Shown here: positions 1-9,238 of the stretch, in pieces
How positions within the stretch are numbered: the stretch's first letter is position 1
How the letters are laid out: the number at the start of each line of letters is the position of its first letter
Assembly: GCA_030695205.1 (NCBI GenBank)
Contig: JAUYTN010000007.1
Span: 1-64,000, forward strand
Length of the DNA stretch: 64,000 bases
Reading direction: 5' to 3'
From: Burkholderiaceae bacterium
GTDB taxonomy: Bacteria; Pseudomonadota; Gammaproteobacteria; Burkholderiales; Burkholderiaceae_C
Program-made: the position numbers and the translations under genes
The notes under the pieces: generated by a model
Told to the model about the DNA's origin: nothing
The model's database searches: none
The model's input: only the letters and a program-made list of their open reading frames with translations

Positions 1-238
1 CGCACAACCGCCGCATCTACGCCACCAAAGCCTTGGTCACAAGAGCTTCGTGGTATGTGGCCCACTCGCCCTGCTCGGCAGCGCCTTCTATACGGTTCTT
101 GTTCATCGGCTCGCGATTTACGCTCCACGCTTCCTTCCCACACTCGGTCGCCCTTACGCAGTTGCGCTTCGCTTTGCTCACTGTGACCAGCTTGCAGCGG
201 GACTTGCACCCGCAGGTGTGCGCCCATGCTGGGCGCAC
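1..238 (-). mobile_element. Group IIC intron, 5' part (continues beyond the window start)
   Basis: Read on the minus strand from 238, the sequence opens with GTGCGCCCAGCATGGGCGCA, a group II intron 5' end. It continues with GGGTGCAAGTCCCGC, a GGAAGGAAGCG segment near 111-121 and GAACAAGAACCGTATAGAAGGC near 84-105. These blocks occur in the same order in domain I of the Oceanobacillus iheyensis group IIC intron as I remember it. The element starts only a few bases after the T-run of the rplS terminator, the usual landing site of class C introns. No reverse transcriptase gene lies in the window; it would be outside, to the left. Short ORFs crossing this stretch are not credible genes. Confidence 0.85.
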
Positions 239-243
239 CCCAT

Positions 244-272
244 AAAAAAAGCCGCACATGTGCGGCTTTTTT
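244..272. terminator. Bidirectional intrinsic terminator after rplS
   Basis: A perfect 16-base palindrome, GCCGCACATGTGCGGC at 251-266, is flanked by seven A on the left and six T on the right, so it can act on both strands. On the minus strand it directly follows rplS. The group II intron begins six bases beyond its minus-strand T-run. Confidence 0.9.
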
Positions 273-290
273 CTGAGGTTACCCAGCCAA

Positions 291-647
291 TTACGCGCCG
301 AGTTTTTCCTTGATGCGGGCCGAACGGCCGCTGCGGTCACGCAGGTAGTACAGCTTGGCGCGGCGAACGTCACCGCGGCGCTTGACTTCAATTTTGGCGA
401 TGCGTGGCGAATACAAAGGAAATGTGCGCTCGACACCTTCGCCATTGGACACCTTGCGGACAATGAAGCTGCTGTTCAAGCCACGGTTGCGGCGGGCAAT
501 GACCACGCCTTCGTAAGCCTGCAGACGTTTGCGCGTTCCTTCAACCACGTTCACACTGACGATCACGGTATCGCCAGGTGCGAACACCGGAATGGTTTTG
601 TTCAGGCGAGCAATTTCTTCTTGCTCAAGTGTTTGGATGATGTTCAT
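291..647 (-). CDS. rplS: 50S ribosomal protein L19
   Basis: Structural protein of the large ribosomal subunit located at the 30S-50S interface. The 118-residue product begins [15 protein letters not shown] and carries the family blocks [23 protein letters not shown] and [17 protein letters not shown], covering the full usual length. The ATG at 647 is chosen because a GGAAAA ribosome-binding site precedes it and because L19 proteins begin here; an upstream in-frame ATG would add nine unrelated residues. L19 normally ends an rpsP-rimM-trmD-rplS operon, but here the upstream gene is an unrelated flavoprotein, and a TATAAT in the gap suggests its own promoter. Confidence 0.97.
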   Translation of the reverse strand: MNIIQTLEQEEIARLNKTIPVFAPGDTVIVSVNVVEGTRKRLQAYEGVVIARRNRGLNSSFIVRKVSNGEGVERTFPLYSPRIAKIEVKRRGDVRRAKLYYLRDRSGRSARIKEKLGA

Positions 648-759
648 GGTTTTCCAACTGCGGTTCATGGCCACGCTGCACTAAAGGTCTGCGTTGAAGC
701 GACGCCCTGTGTGGGCGCACGCAACCGCAAACGGCTGGCCAGAGGATCCAAAGCCCGCC

Positions 760-765
760 ATTATA
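760..765 (-). promoter_or_regulatory. Candidate -10 element for rplS
   Basis: A perfect TATAAT on the minus strand lies about 110 bases upstream of the rplS start, in the gap after the flavoprotein gene. No strong -35 hexamer is visible at 17 bases. It fits the isolation of rplS from its usual operon. Confidence 0.45.
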
Positions 766-788
766 GCCCGGCGATTGACCCCCTGACC

Positions 789-2213
789 CTAGACCTGGGT
801 GTTGGCAGTCAGCGTACCGGATGCCGCCAGGTATGCGACGGCCGACTTCCCCGCCCAATGTCCGGTGGCCAAACAGGCTGTCAGCAAGTAGCCACCGGTG
901 GGTGCGTCCCAATCCAGCATTTCCCCCGCGCAAAACACACCAGACTTTGCCATGAGCATCAATTCGGGTGTCATCGCGTCGAAACAGACGCCACCGGCAG
1001 TGCTGATGGCCTCATCGATGGGTCGAGTGGCCACCAGCGTCACCGGCAATGACTTGATGGCTGCCGCAAGCACCCGTGGGTTTCGCATGTCCTCCCTGGA
1101 TACCAGCTCGTGCAGCAGCCCCAGCTTGACACCATCCAGCCCCAACTTGCTTTTCAGATGTGAGCTCAGCGAGCGGGAGCCCCTCGGCGCACCAACCGCC
1201 TGCAGCACGCGATCCGAGGTCCAATCGGGCAACAGATCCAGTATCAGCACCGCTTGCCCCGACTGGCTGATGTCGGATCTCAGATCGGATGACGCGGCGT
1301 ACACGAGCCCGCCCTCCAGACCGGTAGCGGTCACGACACACTCGCCACGGCGCATGGGCAACAGCGGCGCATAGGTTGACAGCGCCTGCGCCGCGGCTAC
1401 CGGCGCCGCAGACGCAAGGCGCCAGGCCATCCCAATGGTTTTGAGAGGAGAGCCTGCGAACTTCTGGCGGAAGACGTCGGACCAGCCAGCCTGCACATCG
1501 AAACCACAATTGCTGGGCAACAGCGGAGCAACCTCCACCCCTTCGACCCGAAGACCTGGCACCCACCGACCATCCGAGCCCAGCCGCGACCAACTGCCCC
1601 CACCCAAGGCCAGCACGGTTGCCGCAGGGCGAACCAGCACCTCCCCACCCGGCGCCTCAAACACCAACTCCCCGCCTGCGGCCCAGCCGACCCACCGGTG
1701 TCGAAGGTGAAATGCCACGGGCAGCCCGAATTGCGGGTCTTGCAAGCGGCGCAGCCACGCGCGCAGGAGCGGGGCAGCCTTCATCTCCACGGGAAACACC
1801 CGTCCGGACGTACCCACAAAGGTCTCTATGCCCAAATCGGCTGCCCAACTGCGCACATGTGCCGCACCAAAGTGTGCCAGCAGCGGCGCGAGCGAGGCCC
1901 CACCCTGGGTGTACCTCGTCACAAAAACGGGTTCGGGTTCAGCGTGGGTGAGGTTCAATCCACCCCGCCCAGCCATCAAAAATTTGCGCCCGACCGACGA
2001 CATTCGGTCAAAAACACACACGGCATATCCTGCCGACCGCAACACATCCGCCGCCATCAGCCCGGCAGGACCCGCGCCTATCACCGCGACCACCGCCCGC
2101 TCCTCCTCACCGCTGATCCCATCTGGCACCAGATGCGGGAGCGTGGCTCCATTTGCTCGAACACGATCCACACCATCTCCTTGGTTTTGAAAATCACACA
2201 TCTCACACGCCAC
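789..2213 (-). CDS. TIGR03862/HI0933-type flavoprotein
   Basis: Predicted FAD-dependent oxidoreductase of the HI0933/YhiN family; the substrate is unknown. The dinucleotide-binding loop [15 protein letters not shown] lies near residues 43-57, followed by [16 protein letters not shown], which is diagnostic for this family. The C-terminal FAD contact region reads [13 protein letters not shown] and [16 protein letters not shown]. The start is uncertain: the frame is open from an ATG at 2213, but the 40 residues before the FAD loop are not typical. GTG codons further in have better ribosome-binding sites: one at 2171 after AAGGAG, and one just before VAVIGAG after GAGGAGG. The protein is probably about 435-460 residues. 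It lies upstream of rplS on the same strand and divergent from trxA. Confidence 0.85.
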   Translation of the reverse strand: MACEMCDFQNQGDGVDRVRANGATLPHLVPDGISGEEERAVVAVIGAGPAGLMAADVLRSAGYAVCVFDRMSSVGRKFLMAGRGGLNLTHAEPEPVFVTRYTQGGASLAPLLAHFGAAHVRSWAADLGIETFVGTSGRVFPVEMKAAPLLRAWLRRLQDPQFGLPVAFHLRHRWVGWAAGGELVFEAPGGEVLVRPAATVLALGGGSWSRLGSDGRWVPGLRVEGVEVAPLLPSNCGFDVQAGWSDVFRQKFAGSPLKTIGMAWRLASAAPVAAAQALSTYAPLLPMRRGECVVTATGLEGGLVYAASSDLRSDISQSGQAVLILDLLPDWTSDRVLQAVGAPRGSRSLSSHLKSKLGLDGVKLGLLHELVSREDMRNPRVLAAAIKSLPVTLVATRPIDEAISTAGGVCFDAMTPELMLMAKSGVFCAGEMLDWDAPTGGYLLTACLATGHWAGKSAVAYLAASGTLTANTQV

Positions 2214-2320
2214 TTTCAGTTGTTACCACCAGGGGCGCTGCCCACGGCCTGTTTCTGTCACAATCGTTTGCTGTTCGACGCGGTCGCAACCGCCCATTTC
2301 CAACTCTCTTAGGAACAAGA

Positions 2321-2653
2321 ATGGCCAGTGAATTGATCAAACACGTTTCAGACTCGTCCTTCGACAGCGACGTTCTGAAAGCCTCAGGCCCTGTGCTGGT
2401 GGATTTTTGGGCCGAATGGTGCGGTCCCTGCAAAATGATTGCTCCGATTCTCGACGAAGTGGCATCCAGTTATGCTGGTCGCGTGTCCGTGGCCAAAATG
2501 AACGTTGATGAGAACCGCGCTGTACCGGCTCAATTTGGTATCCGCGGAATCCCCACCCTGATGGTGTTCAAAGACGGGCAATTGGCGGCCACCAAAGTCG
2601 GCGCTATGAGCAAAGCCCAACTGACCGCCTTCATCGACCAGCAACTGGCCTGA
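2321..2653 (+). CDS. trxA: Thioredoxin
   Basis: Cytoplasmic dithiol-disulfide oxidoreductase of 110 residues, reducing ribonucleotide reductase, PAPS reductase and methionine sulfoxide reductases. The active site [10 protein letters not shown] is intact and the cis-proline loop reads [11 protein letters not shown]. The start at 2321 (MASELIKHV) follows AGGAAC and gives the normal thioredoxin-1 length. It is upstream of rho on the same strand, a conserved proteobacterial arrangement. A GC hairpin follows the stop. Confidence 0.97.
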   Translation: MASELIKHVSDSSFDSDVLKASGPVLVDFWAEWCGPCKMIAPILDEVASSYAGRVSVAKMNVDENRAVPAQFGIRGIPTLMVFKDGQLAATKVGAMSKAQLTAFIDQQLA

Positions 2654-2658
2654 ACTCC

Positions 2659-2678
2659 GGCCCGCTTACCAGCGGGCC
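2659..2678 (+). terminator. GC-rich stem-loop after trxA
   Basis: GGCCCGC and GCGGGCC form a perfect 7-bp stem around a six-base loop, seven bases after the trxA stop. There is no immediate T-run, so it may be a weak or Rho-assisted terminator, or an mRNA-stabilising hairpin between trxA and rho. Confidence 0.5.
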
Positions 2679-2895
2679 ACTGAAGGCCGTTCCGGTTTTT
2701 CCAACCAATGGCGGCGCAAATGCCCGGTGGTGACGCCAATCCGCCCCAGGCCACCCGATACAATCACAATTTGCGGGATACCACCCTGCACCCTGGCGAC
2801 TGAGACACCAACACACCCGGCTGTCTTCGCCCCCTGGCCCGACCCGCATCGGGACCATCCCCCTTCCATTGATACTGCTCCGCCCTGGAGTCCCC

Positions 2896-4158
2896 ATGCA
2901 TCTTTCCGAACTCAAAGCCCTCCACGTATCCGAAGTTTTCAAACAAGCGGAGGCACTCGAAATTGAAAACACAGGCCGCATGCGCAAGCAGGAACTGATG
3001 TTTGCAATCATCAAGAAGCGCTCCCGGGCTGGCGAACAGGTGGTGGCCGATGGCGTGCTGGAGGTGCTGCCCGACGGTTTTGGCTTCCTGCGGGCACCCG
3101 ACACAAGCTACAACGCGTCCACCGACGACATTTATATTTCCCCGAGCCAGATTCGCCGGTTCAACCTGCATACGGGAGACATGATTGAGGGTGAAGTGCG
3201 CATCCCCAAAGACGGTGAGCGTTATTTCGCGCTGAACAAGCTTGACAAGATCAACGGTCTGGCACCCGAAGCCAACAAGCACAAAATCATGTTCGAGAAC
3301 CTGACGCCGCTGTTCCCCAAGGAACAGATGCGGCTGGAGCGGGACATCAAAAGCGAAGAAAACATCACCGGCCGAGTCATTGACATCATTGCCCCGATTG
3401 GCAAGGGCCAGCGCGCGCTGATCGTCGCCCCCCCAAAAAGCGGCAAGACCGTGATGATGCAGCACATCTGCCACGCCATCTCCGCCAACCACCCCGAGGT
3501 GGAGCTGATGGTGCTGTTGGTGGACGAGCGCCCCGAAGAGGTCACGGAGATGCAACGGACCGTGAAAGGTGAGGTGATCGCCTCGACATTCGACGAGCCC
3601 GCTGCCCGCCACGTGCACGTGGCCGAAATGGTCATCGAGCGCGCGAAGCGCCTGGTGGAGCTGAAAAAAGACGTAGTCATTCTGCTTGACTCCATCACCC
3701 GCCTGGCGAGGGCTTACAACAACGTTCTCCCATCATCGGGCAAGGTGCTTACCGGCGGGGTGGATGCCAACGCACTGCAGCGCCCCAAGCGGTTCTTTGG
3801 TGCTGCCCGAAAAATCGAGGAAGGTGGATCGCTGACCATCATTGCCACGGCACTGGTGGACACCGGAAGCCGCATGGACGAGGTCATCTTTGAAGAATTC
3901 AAAGGTACAGGCAACTGCGAGATCCACCTCGACCGTCGCTTGTACGAGAAAAGGGTCTTCCCGTCCATTCAACTCAACCGCAGCGGCACCCGACGGGAAG
4001 AGCTGCTGCTGCAACCCGAAATTCTGCAAAAAACCCGGATCCTGCGCCAGTTCATGTACAACATGGACGAAATCGAGTCGATGGAAATGGTGCTCAAGAG
4101 CATGAAGTCCACCAAAAACAACTCCGAATTTTTCGACATGATGCGCCGAGGCGGGTGA
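2896..4158 (+). CDS. rho: Transcription termination factor Rho
   Basis: Hexameric RNA-dependent ATPase that terminates untranslated transcripts. The 420-residue product ([14 protein letters not shown]) has the N-terminal RNA-binding region with [12 protein letters not shown], the Walker A loop [11 protein letters not shown] near residues 175-185, Walker [17 protein letters not shown] and the Q/R-loop segments [25 protein letters not shown]. Length and motifs match typical proteobacterial Rho. The ATG at 2896 is preferred over an in-frame ATG 27 bases upstream because family members begin MHLSEL. Confidence 0.98.
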   Translation: MHLSELKALHVSEVFKQAEALEIENTGRMRKQELMFAIIKKRSRAGEQVVADGVLEVLPDGFGFLRAPDTSYNASTDDIYISPSQIRRFNLHTGDMIEGEVRIPKDGERYFALNKLDKINGLAPEANKHKIMFENLTPLFPKEQMRLERDIKSEENITGRVIDIIAPIGKGQRALIVAPPKSGKTVMMQHICHAISANHPEVELMVLLVDERPEEVTEMQRTVKGEVIASTFDEPAARHVHVAEMVIERAKRLVELKKDVVILLDSITRLARAYNNVLPSSGKVLTGGVDANALQRPKRFFGAARKIEEGGSLTIIATALVDTGSRMDEVIFEEFKGTGNCEIHLDRRLYEKRVFPSIQLNRSGTRREELLLQPEILQKTRILRQFMYNMDEIESMEMVLKSMKSTKNNSEFFDMMRRGG

Positions 4159-4335
4159 TGTCCGCCCCGGGTCACAGGCAGCGTGCGATAATCAGGGGCT
4201 TTTGAAAGTTCGGATAGTCGTTGTACCGACGTTGACCGAACAGAAATTGACGCGGGACACAGTCCCTTTTTCGTGGCAAGTGCCGTGCATGGGTATGCAA
4301 CGGCGGCTGCCGCAACTGAACCCCAAGGAATCGAT

Positions 4336-4602
4336 ATGAAAGACGGCATTCACCCCAACTACCGCGAAGTCTGCTTTATGGACCTGTCCAACGGCTTCAA
4401 GTTTGTCACCCGCTCGTGTGCCAACACCAAAGAGATGATCAAGATGGAAGATGGCCGCGACTTGCCGCTCTTCAAGCTGGATACATCCAGCGAGTCCCAT
4501 CCGTTTTACACAGGCACTCAAAAAAGCGTGGACACCATGGGTGGTCGCGTCGAGAAATTCCGCAACCGCTTCGCACGGGGTGCAGCGGCTGCCGCCAAGT
4601 AA
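4336..4602 (+). CDS. rpmE2: 50S ribosomal protein L31, type B
   Basis: Large-subunit protein of 88 residues. It begins [20 protein letters not shown], typical of the type B form, and contains [28 protein letters not shown]. The paired zinc-binding cysteines of type A L31 are absent, so this is the zinc-independent form, which usually replaces the zinc form under zinc limitation. The start follows AAGGA by a good spacing. It lies downstream of rho, with a strong terminator after it. Confidence 0.96.
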   Translation: MKDGIHPNYREVCFMDLSNGFKFVTRSCANTKEMIKMEDGRDLPLFKLDTSSESHPFYTGTQKSVDTMGGRVEKFRNRFARGAAAAAK

Positions 4603-4610
4603 ATTGGTGA

Positions 4611-4676
4611 CTGACGCGCACCTGCCGTGCGCGTCAGTTCTCCAAAAGGCCGACTTGTGTCGGCTTTTTTTTTGCC
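4611..4676 (+). terminator. Intrinsic terminator after rpmE2
   Basis: Two hairpins in tandem: an imperfect CTGACGCGCAC / GTGCGCGTCAG stem at 4611-4637, then GCCGAC-TTGT-GTCGGC followed by nine or more T at about 4651-4675. The second has the classic intrinsic-terminator form. Confidence 0.85.
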
Positions 4677-4710
4677 TTTCGACTGTCCGCTTGTCCACTG
4701 AACCAGGGTC

Positions 4711-6540
4711 ATGAGACGCCCCACTCCCGCCATTGCCACGCATGCATCGGCTCAGCCCATGCCCAAGTGGCTGTTCATCGTCCTGTGCCTGGCCTACGTC
4801 ATCCCCGGATACCTGGGCAGAGACGCCTGGAAAAGCGCAGATATCGCCGCATTTGGCGTCATGCAGGCCATGGCACAGGGCCATACAGACTGGTGGACAC
4901 CAGCGGTACTGGGCATGCCAGCCAGCACCATCGCCTGGCTACCGTACTGGTTGGGCGCCTTGTGCATGGCAGCACTGCCTCACACCCCGGAGTTGGCCTC
5001 ACGTCTGCCCTACGCCGCGGCATTGCTGCTGACGCTGTACTACACTTGGAAATCTGTGTACCATCTGGCGTCATTGCGGGCTGCGCAGCCCGTGGCTTTT
5101 GCGTTTGGTGGCCAGGCTGAAACAACTGCCTATGCACGGGCACTGGCCGATGCGGGCTTGCTGGCCATCCTGGCATGCCTGGGACTTGCGCAGATTTCCC
5201 ACGAAACATCCCCCCACGTGTTCCAGGCAGCCGCCATGGCCGCTTTGCTATACACCTCGGCACAGATTGCCGACCCTACCCGCCGCAGCGTGGCGGTTGC
5301 AATAGGTGGATGGGCAGGGCTGGGTGTGCTGGCCTTGTCAGGTCAGCCCATGCTCGCGGCTGCGGTGGCTTGCCTGCAAGCTGCGCAATACATCGGTATT
5401 CACAGACGCCACACCACGGTTGGCGCTGCATCTGACGCCAGAACCCTGGCACACAGATCCCCCTCGCCACCGGGGACTAACACCCGTGCGGCCTCTCACC
5501 GTACCTGGTCCATCCATGCAAGCCTTTGGGCGGGAAGCATGCTGGTTGGGCTTGGTCTTTTCCTGTTTGCACTGACCCATGGCCCGATCTGGCAGCCACA
5601 GATTGCAGAGACGGCATCAGAGTGGTGGTCATTGCTCAAGCTGCTGACCTGGTTCACATGGCCACTCTGGCCCTTGGCATGCTGGACCCTGTGGCGCTGG
5701 CGCCAGCATGTGCACCAACCCCATCTTTTGCTGCCACTGGCCCTGGTTGCTGCCACCTTGCTCAACAGCATGATGCAGGCCGAATCCAACCGGTTGCTGC
5801 TGCTGAGCCTGCCGGCCCTCAGTGCGCTGGCTGCGCTGTCCATGCCCACATTGGGCCGAAGTGTTGGGGCGCTGATTGATTGGTTCTCGGTGCTGTTTTT
5901 CAGTGCCTGTGCCGTTGTGATCTGGGTGGTGTGGATTGCCATGCACACCGGCGTTCCCGCCACGCCAGCGGCCAATGTGGCCAAACTGGCCCCGGATTTT
6001 TTGCCGACCTTCAGTCTGTTCACGCTGGTGGTCGCAGCGGTAGCCACTGTTGCCTGGTGCTTGGGCATTGCATGGCGGATTGGGAGGCATCCGCCGTACC
6101 TGTGGAAAAGCCTGCTTCTGCCCGCCGGTGGCAGTGTGCTGTGCTGGCTACTGCTTATGACGCTGTGGCTGCCGCTGTTGGACCATGGCCGCAGCTACCG
6201 CACATTGGCTGAACGGTTGAGCACCCACCTGGATGCAGGCCAGTGCGCATACGCGCCTGACCTCTCGTTGGCCCAGTCGATTGGCTTGATGCACTACGGA
6301 CCAGTGGACCTTGAACGTGACCAGACCCGGCGACATTGCGCCTACCTCATCCTCCACGACCCATCCAATGGAGCTAGGCCGGGGCATCCGGACACCGCCT
6401 GGTTGCTCAAAGCCCGCTTCAATCGGCTCAATGAGCGGCAAGAGGGTTTCGTGCTGTTTGCCGAAATCAAGAAGGCGGAGCAAGCCCTGCCTGACCCTGC
6501 GGCAACGCTCGAACCCGATCTGCTGGAAACCACAGACTGA
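4711..6540 (+). CDS. ArnT-like polytopic membrane protein (possible glycosyltransferase)
   Basis: Integral membrane protein of 609 residues with about ten hydrophobic segments, beginning at residues 18-34 (PKWLFIVLCLAYVIPGY). The first periplasmic loop carries GRDAWKSADIAAFGVMQ, resembling the acidic catalytic loop of ArnT/PMT-type (GT-C) glycosyltransferases, which use polyprenyl-phosphate sugars at the periplasmic face. A C-terminal soluble portion starts near residue 490. The donor and acceptor are not predictable. It is preceded by the rpmE2 terminator and runs convergently into phoR, overlapping its 3' end by 74 bases. The start may instead be the ATG at residue 17 (MPKWLF). Confidence 0.7.
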   Translation: MRRPTPAIATHASAQPMPKWLFIVLCLAYVIPGYLGRDAWKSADIAAFGVMQAMAQGHTDWWTPAVLGMPASTIAWLPYWLGALCMAALPHTPELASRLPYAAALLLTLYYTWKSVYHLASLRAAQPVAFAFGGQAETTAYARALADAGLLAILACLGLAQISHETSPHVFQAAAMAALLYTSAQIADPTRRSVAVAIGGWAGLGVLALSGQPMLAAAVACLQAAQYIGIHRRHTTVGAASDARTLAHRSPSPPGTNTRAASHRTWSIHASLWAGSMLVGLGLFLFALTHGPIWQPQIAETASEWWSLLKLLTWFTWPLWPLACWTLWRWRQHVHQPHLLLPLALVAATLLNSMMQAESNRLLLLSLPALSALAALSMPTLGRSVGALIDWFSVLFFSACAVVIWVVWIAMHTGVPATPAANVAKLAPDFLPTFSLFTLVVAAVATVAWCLGIAWRIGRHPPYLWKSLLLPAGGSVLCWLLLMTLWLPLLDHGRSYRTLAERLSTHLDAGQCAYAPDLSLAQSIGLMHYGPVDLERDQTRRHCAYLILHDPSNGARPGHPDTAWLLKARFNRLNERQEGFVLFAEIKKAEQALPDPAATLEPDLLETTD

Positions 6541-7810
6541 ACGTGGAGCCATGTCCAAGGCGGCTCTGAATGTCTACCACACCACCGTGGCGCTGCAACA
6601 CATGCTTCACAATGGCCAAACCCAGGCCCGTGCCGCCGGTCTCGCGTGAGCGGCTTCTGTCCACCCGGTAAAAGCGCTCGGTCAGGCGGGGAATATGCTC
6701 CGGGTCGATACCGGCCCCGGTGTCCGACACCGAAATCGTCACGTCACCGTCGCGGCCCACCCCCACCGCAACGGTGATCGTGCCACCTGCGGGTGTGTAG
6801 CGAACGGCATTGCTCAACAAGTTGCTCAGGGCGCTGGCCAACTCCGTGCGGCTGCCGGCCAGCAGGACGTCCACAGGAGCGTTCACCACAAAGGCGTGAC
6901 GGGGACCGGGCAACACCTCGGACAGCCCACTGGCCTCCTGAATGCAGCTCCGAATCAGATCGCTGGCCTTCACGCACTGCTGGCGGTTGGGTGCCGGGCT
7001 GCCCTCCAATTTGGACAAGGTCAGCAAATCACTGACCAGTGTCTGCATCCGCTGAGCTTGCAAGGCCATCAGATCCAGGTACTTGGCCCGGTCTGCGTCT
7101 GACAAAGACAGCGTTTGCAGCGTCTCGACAAAACCACCCAGCACCGTCAAGGGCGTGCGGATTTCGTGGGAGACATTGGCCACAAAATCCCGTCGCATGG
7201 CCTCTGCCTGCTGAACCGCAGTGATGTCCCTTGAAAGCAGCAACTTGCGCTTCTTTCCGTAAGGGTGAATTCGGATGGCAATCACCACGGGCTTGGACAC
7301 TGTGGCACCTTGACCAGCAATGGCCACCTCGTGCTGAAACTCCGCTTTGCTCAGGTAAGAGGAAAACGCAGGATCACGGATTAGATTGGTGATGTGCTGA
7401 AGCAGATCCCGCTCGGGGTGGATACCGAGATGCTCTTCTGCCGTCTGGTTGCTCCACTCGATTCGACCGTCGCTGTCCAACAGCAACACACCATTCGGAG
7501 ACGCCTGAATGGCGGCCAAAAACTCATCCAACCGGGTTTGGCTGTCACGCGCCTTACCCACCCACTGCTTTTGCAACCGCCTGACTTTCTCGACCACCCA
7601 AGCCCACGGGGCAGACAGTTGAGGCTCCTGGCTCCAATCCGCTTCCCGCAACCAACGCAGCAGCAGCCTAAAGCGCCAAGTGTCCAACGCAAGCCAAACC
7701 ACGGCCCCTGCGATCATGCCGCCAAACAACCAAAAAAGCGACGCCTGTTGCCAACCCAACAGGCTTCCCAAAGCCAAACAACCCAAGAGTTCTACGAAGC
7801 GCGATGTCAT
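6467..7810 (-). CDS. phoR: Phosphate regulon sensor histidine kinase PhoR
   Basis: Inner-membrane kinase that phosphorylates PhoB under phosphate limitation and dephosphorylates it when phosphate is ample. The 447 residues comprise two N-terminal transmembrane segments (about 5-42), a PAS domain around 95-200, the HisKA box FVANVSHEIRTPLTVLGGF with phospho-acceptor His215, and a HATPase domain with NLLSNAVRYTP, DTGAGI and GGTGLGLAIV. The start ATG overlaps the phoB stop by four bases, indicating translational coupling. The last roughly 20 residues are an unconserved tail lying within the convergent upstream gene. Confidence 0.96.
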   Translation of the reverse strand: MTSRFVELLGCLALGSLLGWQQASLFWLFGGMIAGAVVWLALDTWRFRLLLRWLREADWSQEPQLSAPWAWVVEKVRRLQKQWVGKARDSQTRLDEFLAAIQASPNGVLLLDSDGRIEWSNQTAEEHLGIHPERDLLQHITNLIRDPAFSSYLSKAEFQHEVAIAGQGATVSKPVVIAIRIHPYGKKRKLLLSRDITAVQQAEAMRRDFVANVSHEIRTPLTVLGGFVETLQTLSLSDADRAKYLDLMALQAQRMQTLVSDLLTLSKLEGSPAPNRQQCVKASDLIRSCIQEASGLSEVLPGPRHAFVVNAPVDVLLAGSRTELASALSNLLSNAVRYTPAGGTITVAVGVGRDGDVTISVSDTGAGIDPEHIPRLTERFYRVDRSRSRETGGTGLGLAIVKHVLQRHGGVVDIQSRLGHGSTFSLWFPADRVRALPQGQAGLAPPS

Positions 7811-8538
7811 GCAGACGGATTGTCCGCTGTCAGCGCACGGTTTGGCGTCAACCCCACCGCTGAAAGTCGGTACCCTGCGCCCCGAACCGTTTCGACCATG
7901 GCGCCGGCCTCCCCAAGTGACTCACGCAGGCGCTTGATATGCACATCAACAGTGCGCTCCTCGATGTACACGTGGTCACCCCAGACCTTATCAAGCAGGG
8001 AACCGCGCGAATGCACCCGTTCGGCGTGCTTCATCAGGTAATGAAGCAGCTTGAATTCCGTCGGCCCAATTTTGAGAGGCTGCCCACCAAAATTCACCCG
8101 GTAGGTGGCCGTATCGAGCACAAGCAGCCCCACCTGCACCACATCATCGGTCGACTCGGGGGAGCGGCGTCGCAGCAAAGCCCGGATACGGGCCAACAAC
8201 TCCTTGGTGGAGAACGGCTTGGTGATGTAGTCGTCGGCACCAGCATCCAGACCCTGGACCTTGTCGGCCTCATCGGATTTGGCCGTGAGCATGATGATCG
8301 GTACCAAGCGCGTTCGTTCATGCTGGCGCCAATAGCGGGCGAGTGATGCGCCACTTTCACCGGGCAACATCCAATCTAGGAGAACCACATCGGGCAGCTC
8401 AGCGTTCATTTCGCGCCTGGCTGCCTCCGCGTCGAAGGCCATGGTGGGTGCAAACCCATTGTGCTTGAGGTTGACCGCAATCAGCTCGGCGATGGCAGGC
8501 TCGTCTTCTACCACCAGGACTCTGGGTGGCTTTTTCAT
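7807..8538 (-). CDS. phoB: Phosphate regulon response regulator PhoB
   Basis: OmpR-type transcription factor of 243 residues that binds Pho boxes once phosphorylated. The receiver domain has acidic residues E11 and D12 (VVEDEPAIAELI), the phospho-acceptor Asp55 in VVLLDWMLPG, and Lys in DYITKPFSTKEL. The winged-helix output domain ends with RTVDVHIKRLRESLGE and TVRGAGYRLS. The ATG at 8538 (MKKPPRVLVVEDEP) overlaps the phoU stop by four bases. It sits between phoU and phoR in the pst-pho operon. Confidence 0.97.
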   Translation of the reverse strand: MKKPPRVLVVEDEPAIAELIAVNLKHNGFAPTMAFDAEAARREMNAELPDVVLLDWMLPGESGASLARYWRQHERTRLVPIIMLTAKSDEADKVQGLDAGADDYITKPFSTKELLARIRALLRRRSPESTDDVVQVGLLVLDTATYRVNFGGQPLKIGPTEFKLLHYLMKHAERVHSRGSLLDKVWGDHVYIEERTVDVHIKRLRESLGEAGAMVETVRGAGYRLSAVGLTPNRALTADNPSA

Positions 8539-9236
8539 CGGACCACCGACTCCCGGTCTGCGGAGGGCAAGTGACGAATGTCCTCGCCTTTGGCCACGTA
8601 AATGGTGCATTCGGCGATGTTCTTGGCATGGTCACCCACCCGCTCGATGGCCTTGGCCAAAAACAGTAGGTTCAGACTTGGGGAAATGGTCCGCGGGTCC
8701 TCCATCATGTAGGTGATGAGCTTGCGCAGAAAACCATCGTACTCATGGTCAATCTGGTCGTCGGCCTTGATGATGGCCAGTGCCGTATCGGTATCCAAAC
8801 GGGCGAATGCATCGAGTGAGCGGCGAAGCAGGTGTGAGGCCAGATCGGAGGCCACGCGCAACTCCGAGCTGGGCAGTGAACGCGCAGAACCGCTGTCGAT
8901 AATGAGTTTCACCATGCGGGCAATGCGGGCCACCTCATCTCCTGCTCGCTCCAGGTTGGCCGTGATCTTGGCCATGGCCAGCAGCAATCGCAAATCGCGG
9001 GCAGTGGGTTGTCGGCGACCAATGGTGGAGGATATGTCGTGGTCAATTTCGACCTCAAGCACATTGATCGCTGCCTCGCGCTCGATCACTTGATCCGCTG
9101 CTTCTGTGCTGAACTCGAAAAACGCATAAAACGCGTTGCGAAGCTGGGATTCCACCAGCCCCCCCATTTCCATGACCTTGGCCGAAATGGTGTTCAGTTC
9201 GTTGTCGAACTGACTGGATATGTGCTTGTCGCCCAT
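8535..9236 (-). CDS. phoU: Phosphate signalling protein PhoU
   Basis: Cytoplasmic adaptor of 233 residues that links the PstSCAB transporter to PhoR and keeps PhoR inactive at high phosphate. Two PhoU helical repeats are seen, each with its metal-contact motif: ITANLERAGDEVARIARM in the first and AKAIERVGDHAKNIAECTIYV in the second. It lies two bases downstream of pstB and overlaps phoB by four bases. Confidence 0.97.
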   Translation of the reverse strand: MGDKHISSQFDNELNTISAKVMEMGGLVESQLRNAFYAFFEFSTEAADQVIEREAAINVLEVEIDHDISSTIGRRQPTARDLRLLLAMAKITANLERAGDEVARIARMVKLIIDSGSARSLPSSELRVASDLASHLLRRSLDAFARLDTDTALAIIKADDQIDHEYDGFLRKLITYMMEDPRTISPSLNLLFLAKAIERVGDHAKNIAECTIYVAKGEDIRHLPSADRESVVR

Positions 9237-9238
9237 GA

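Noticed and set aside
17..463. Minus-strand open frame of 148 residues across the left end
   Set aside because: It runs through rplS in another frame, the terminator and the group II intron RNA; the residues have no protein-like pattern.
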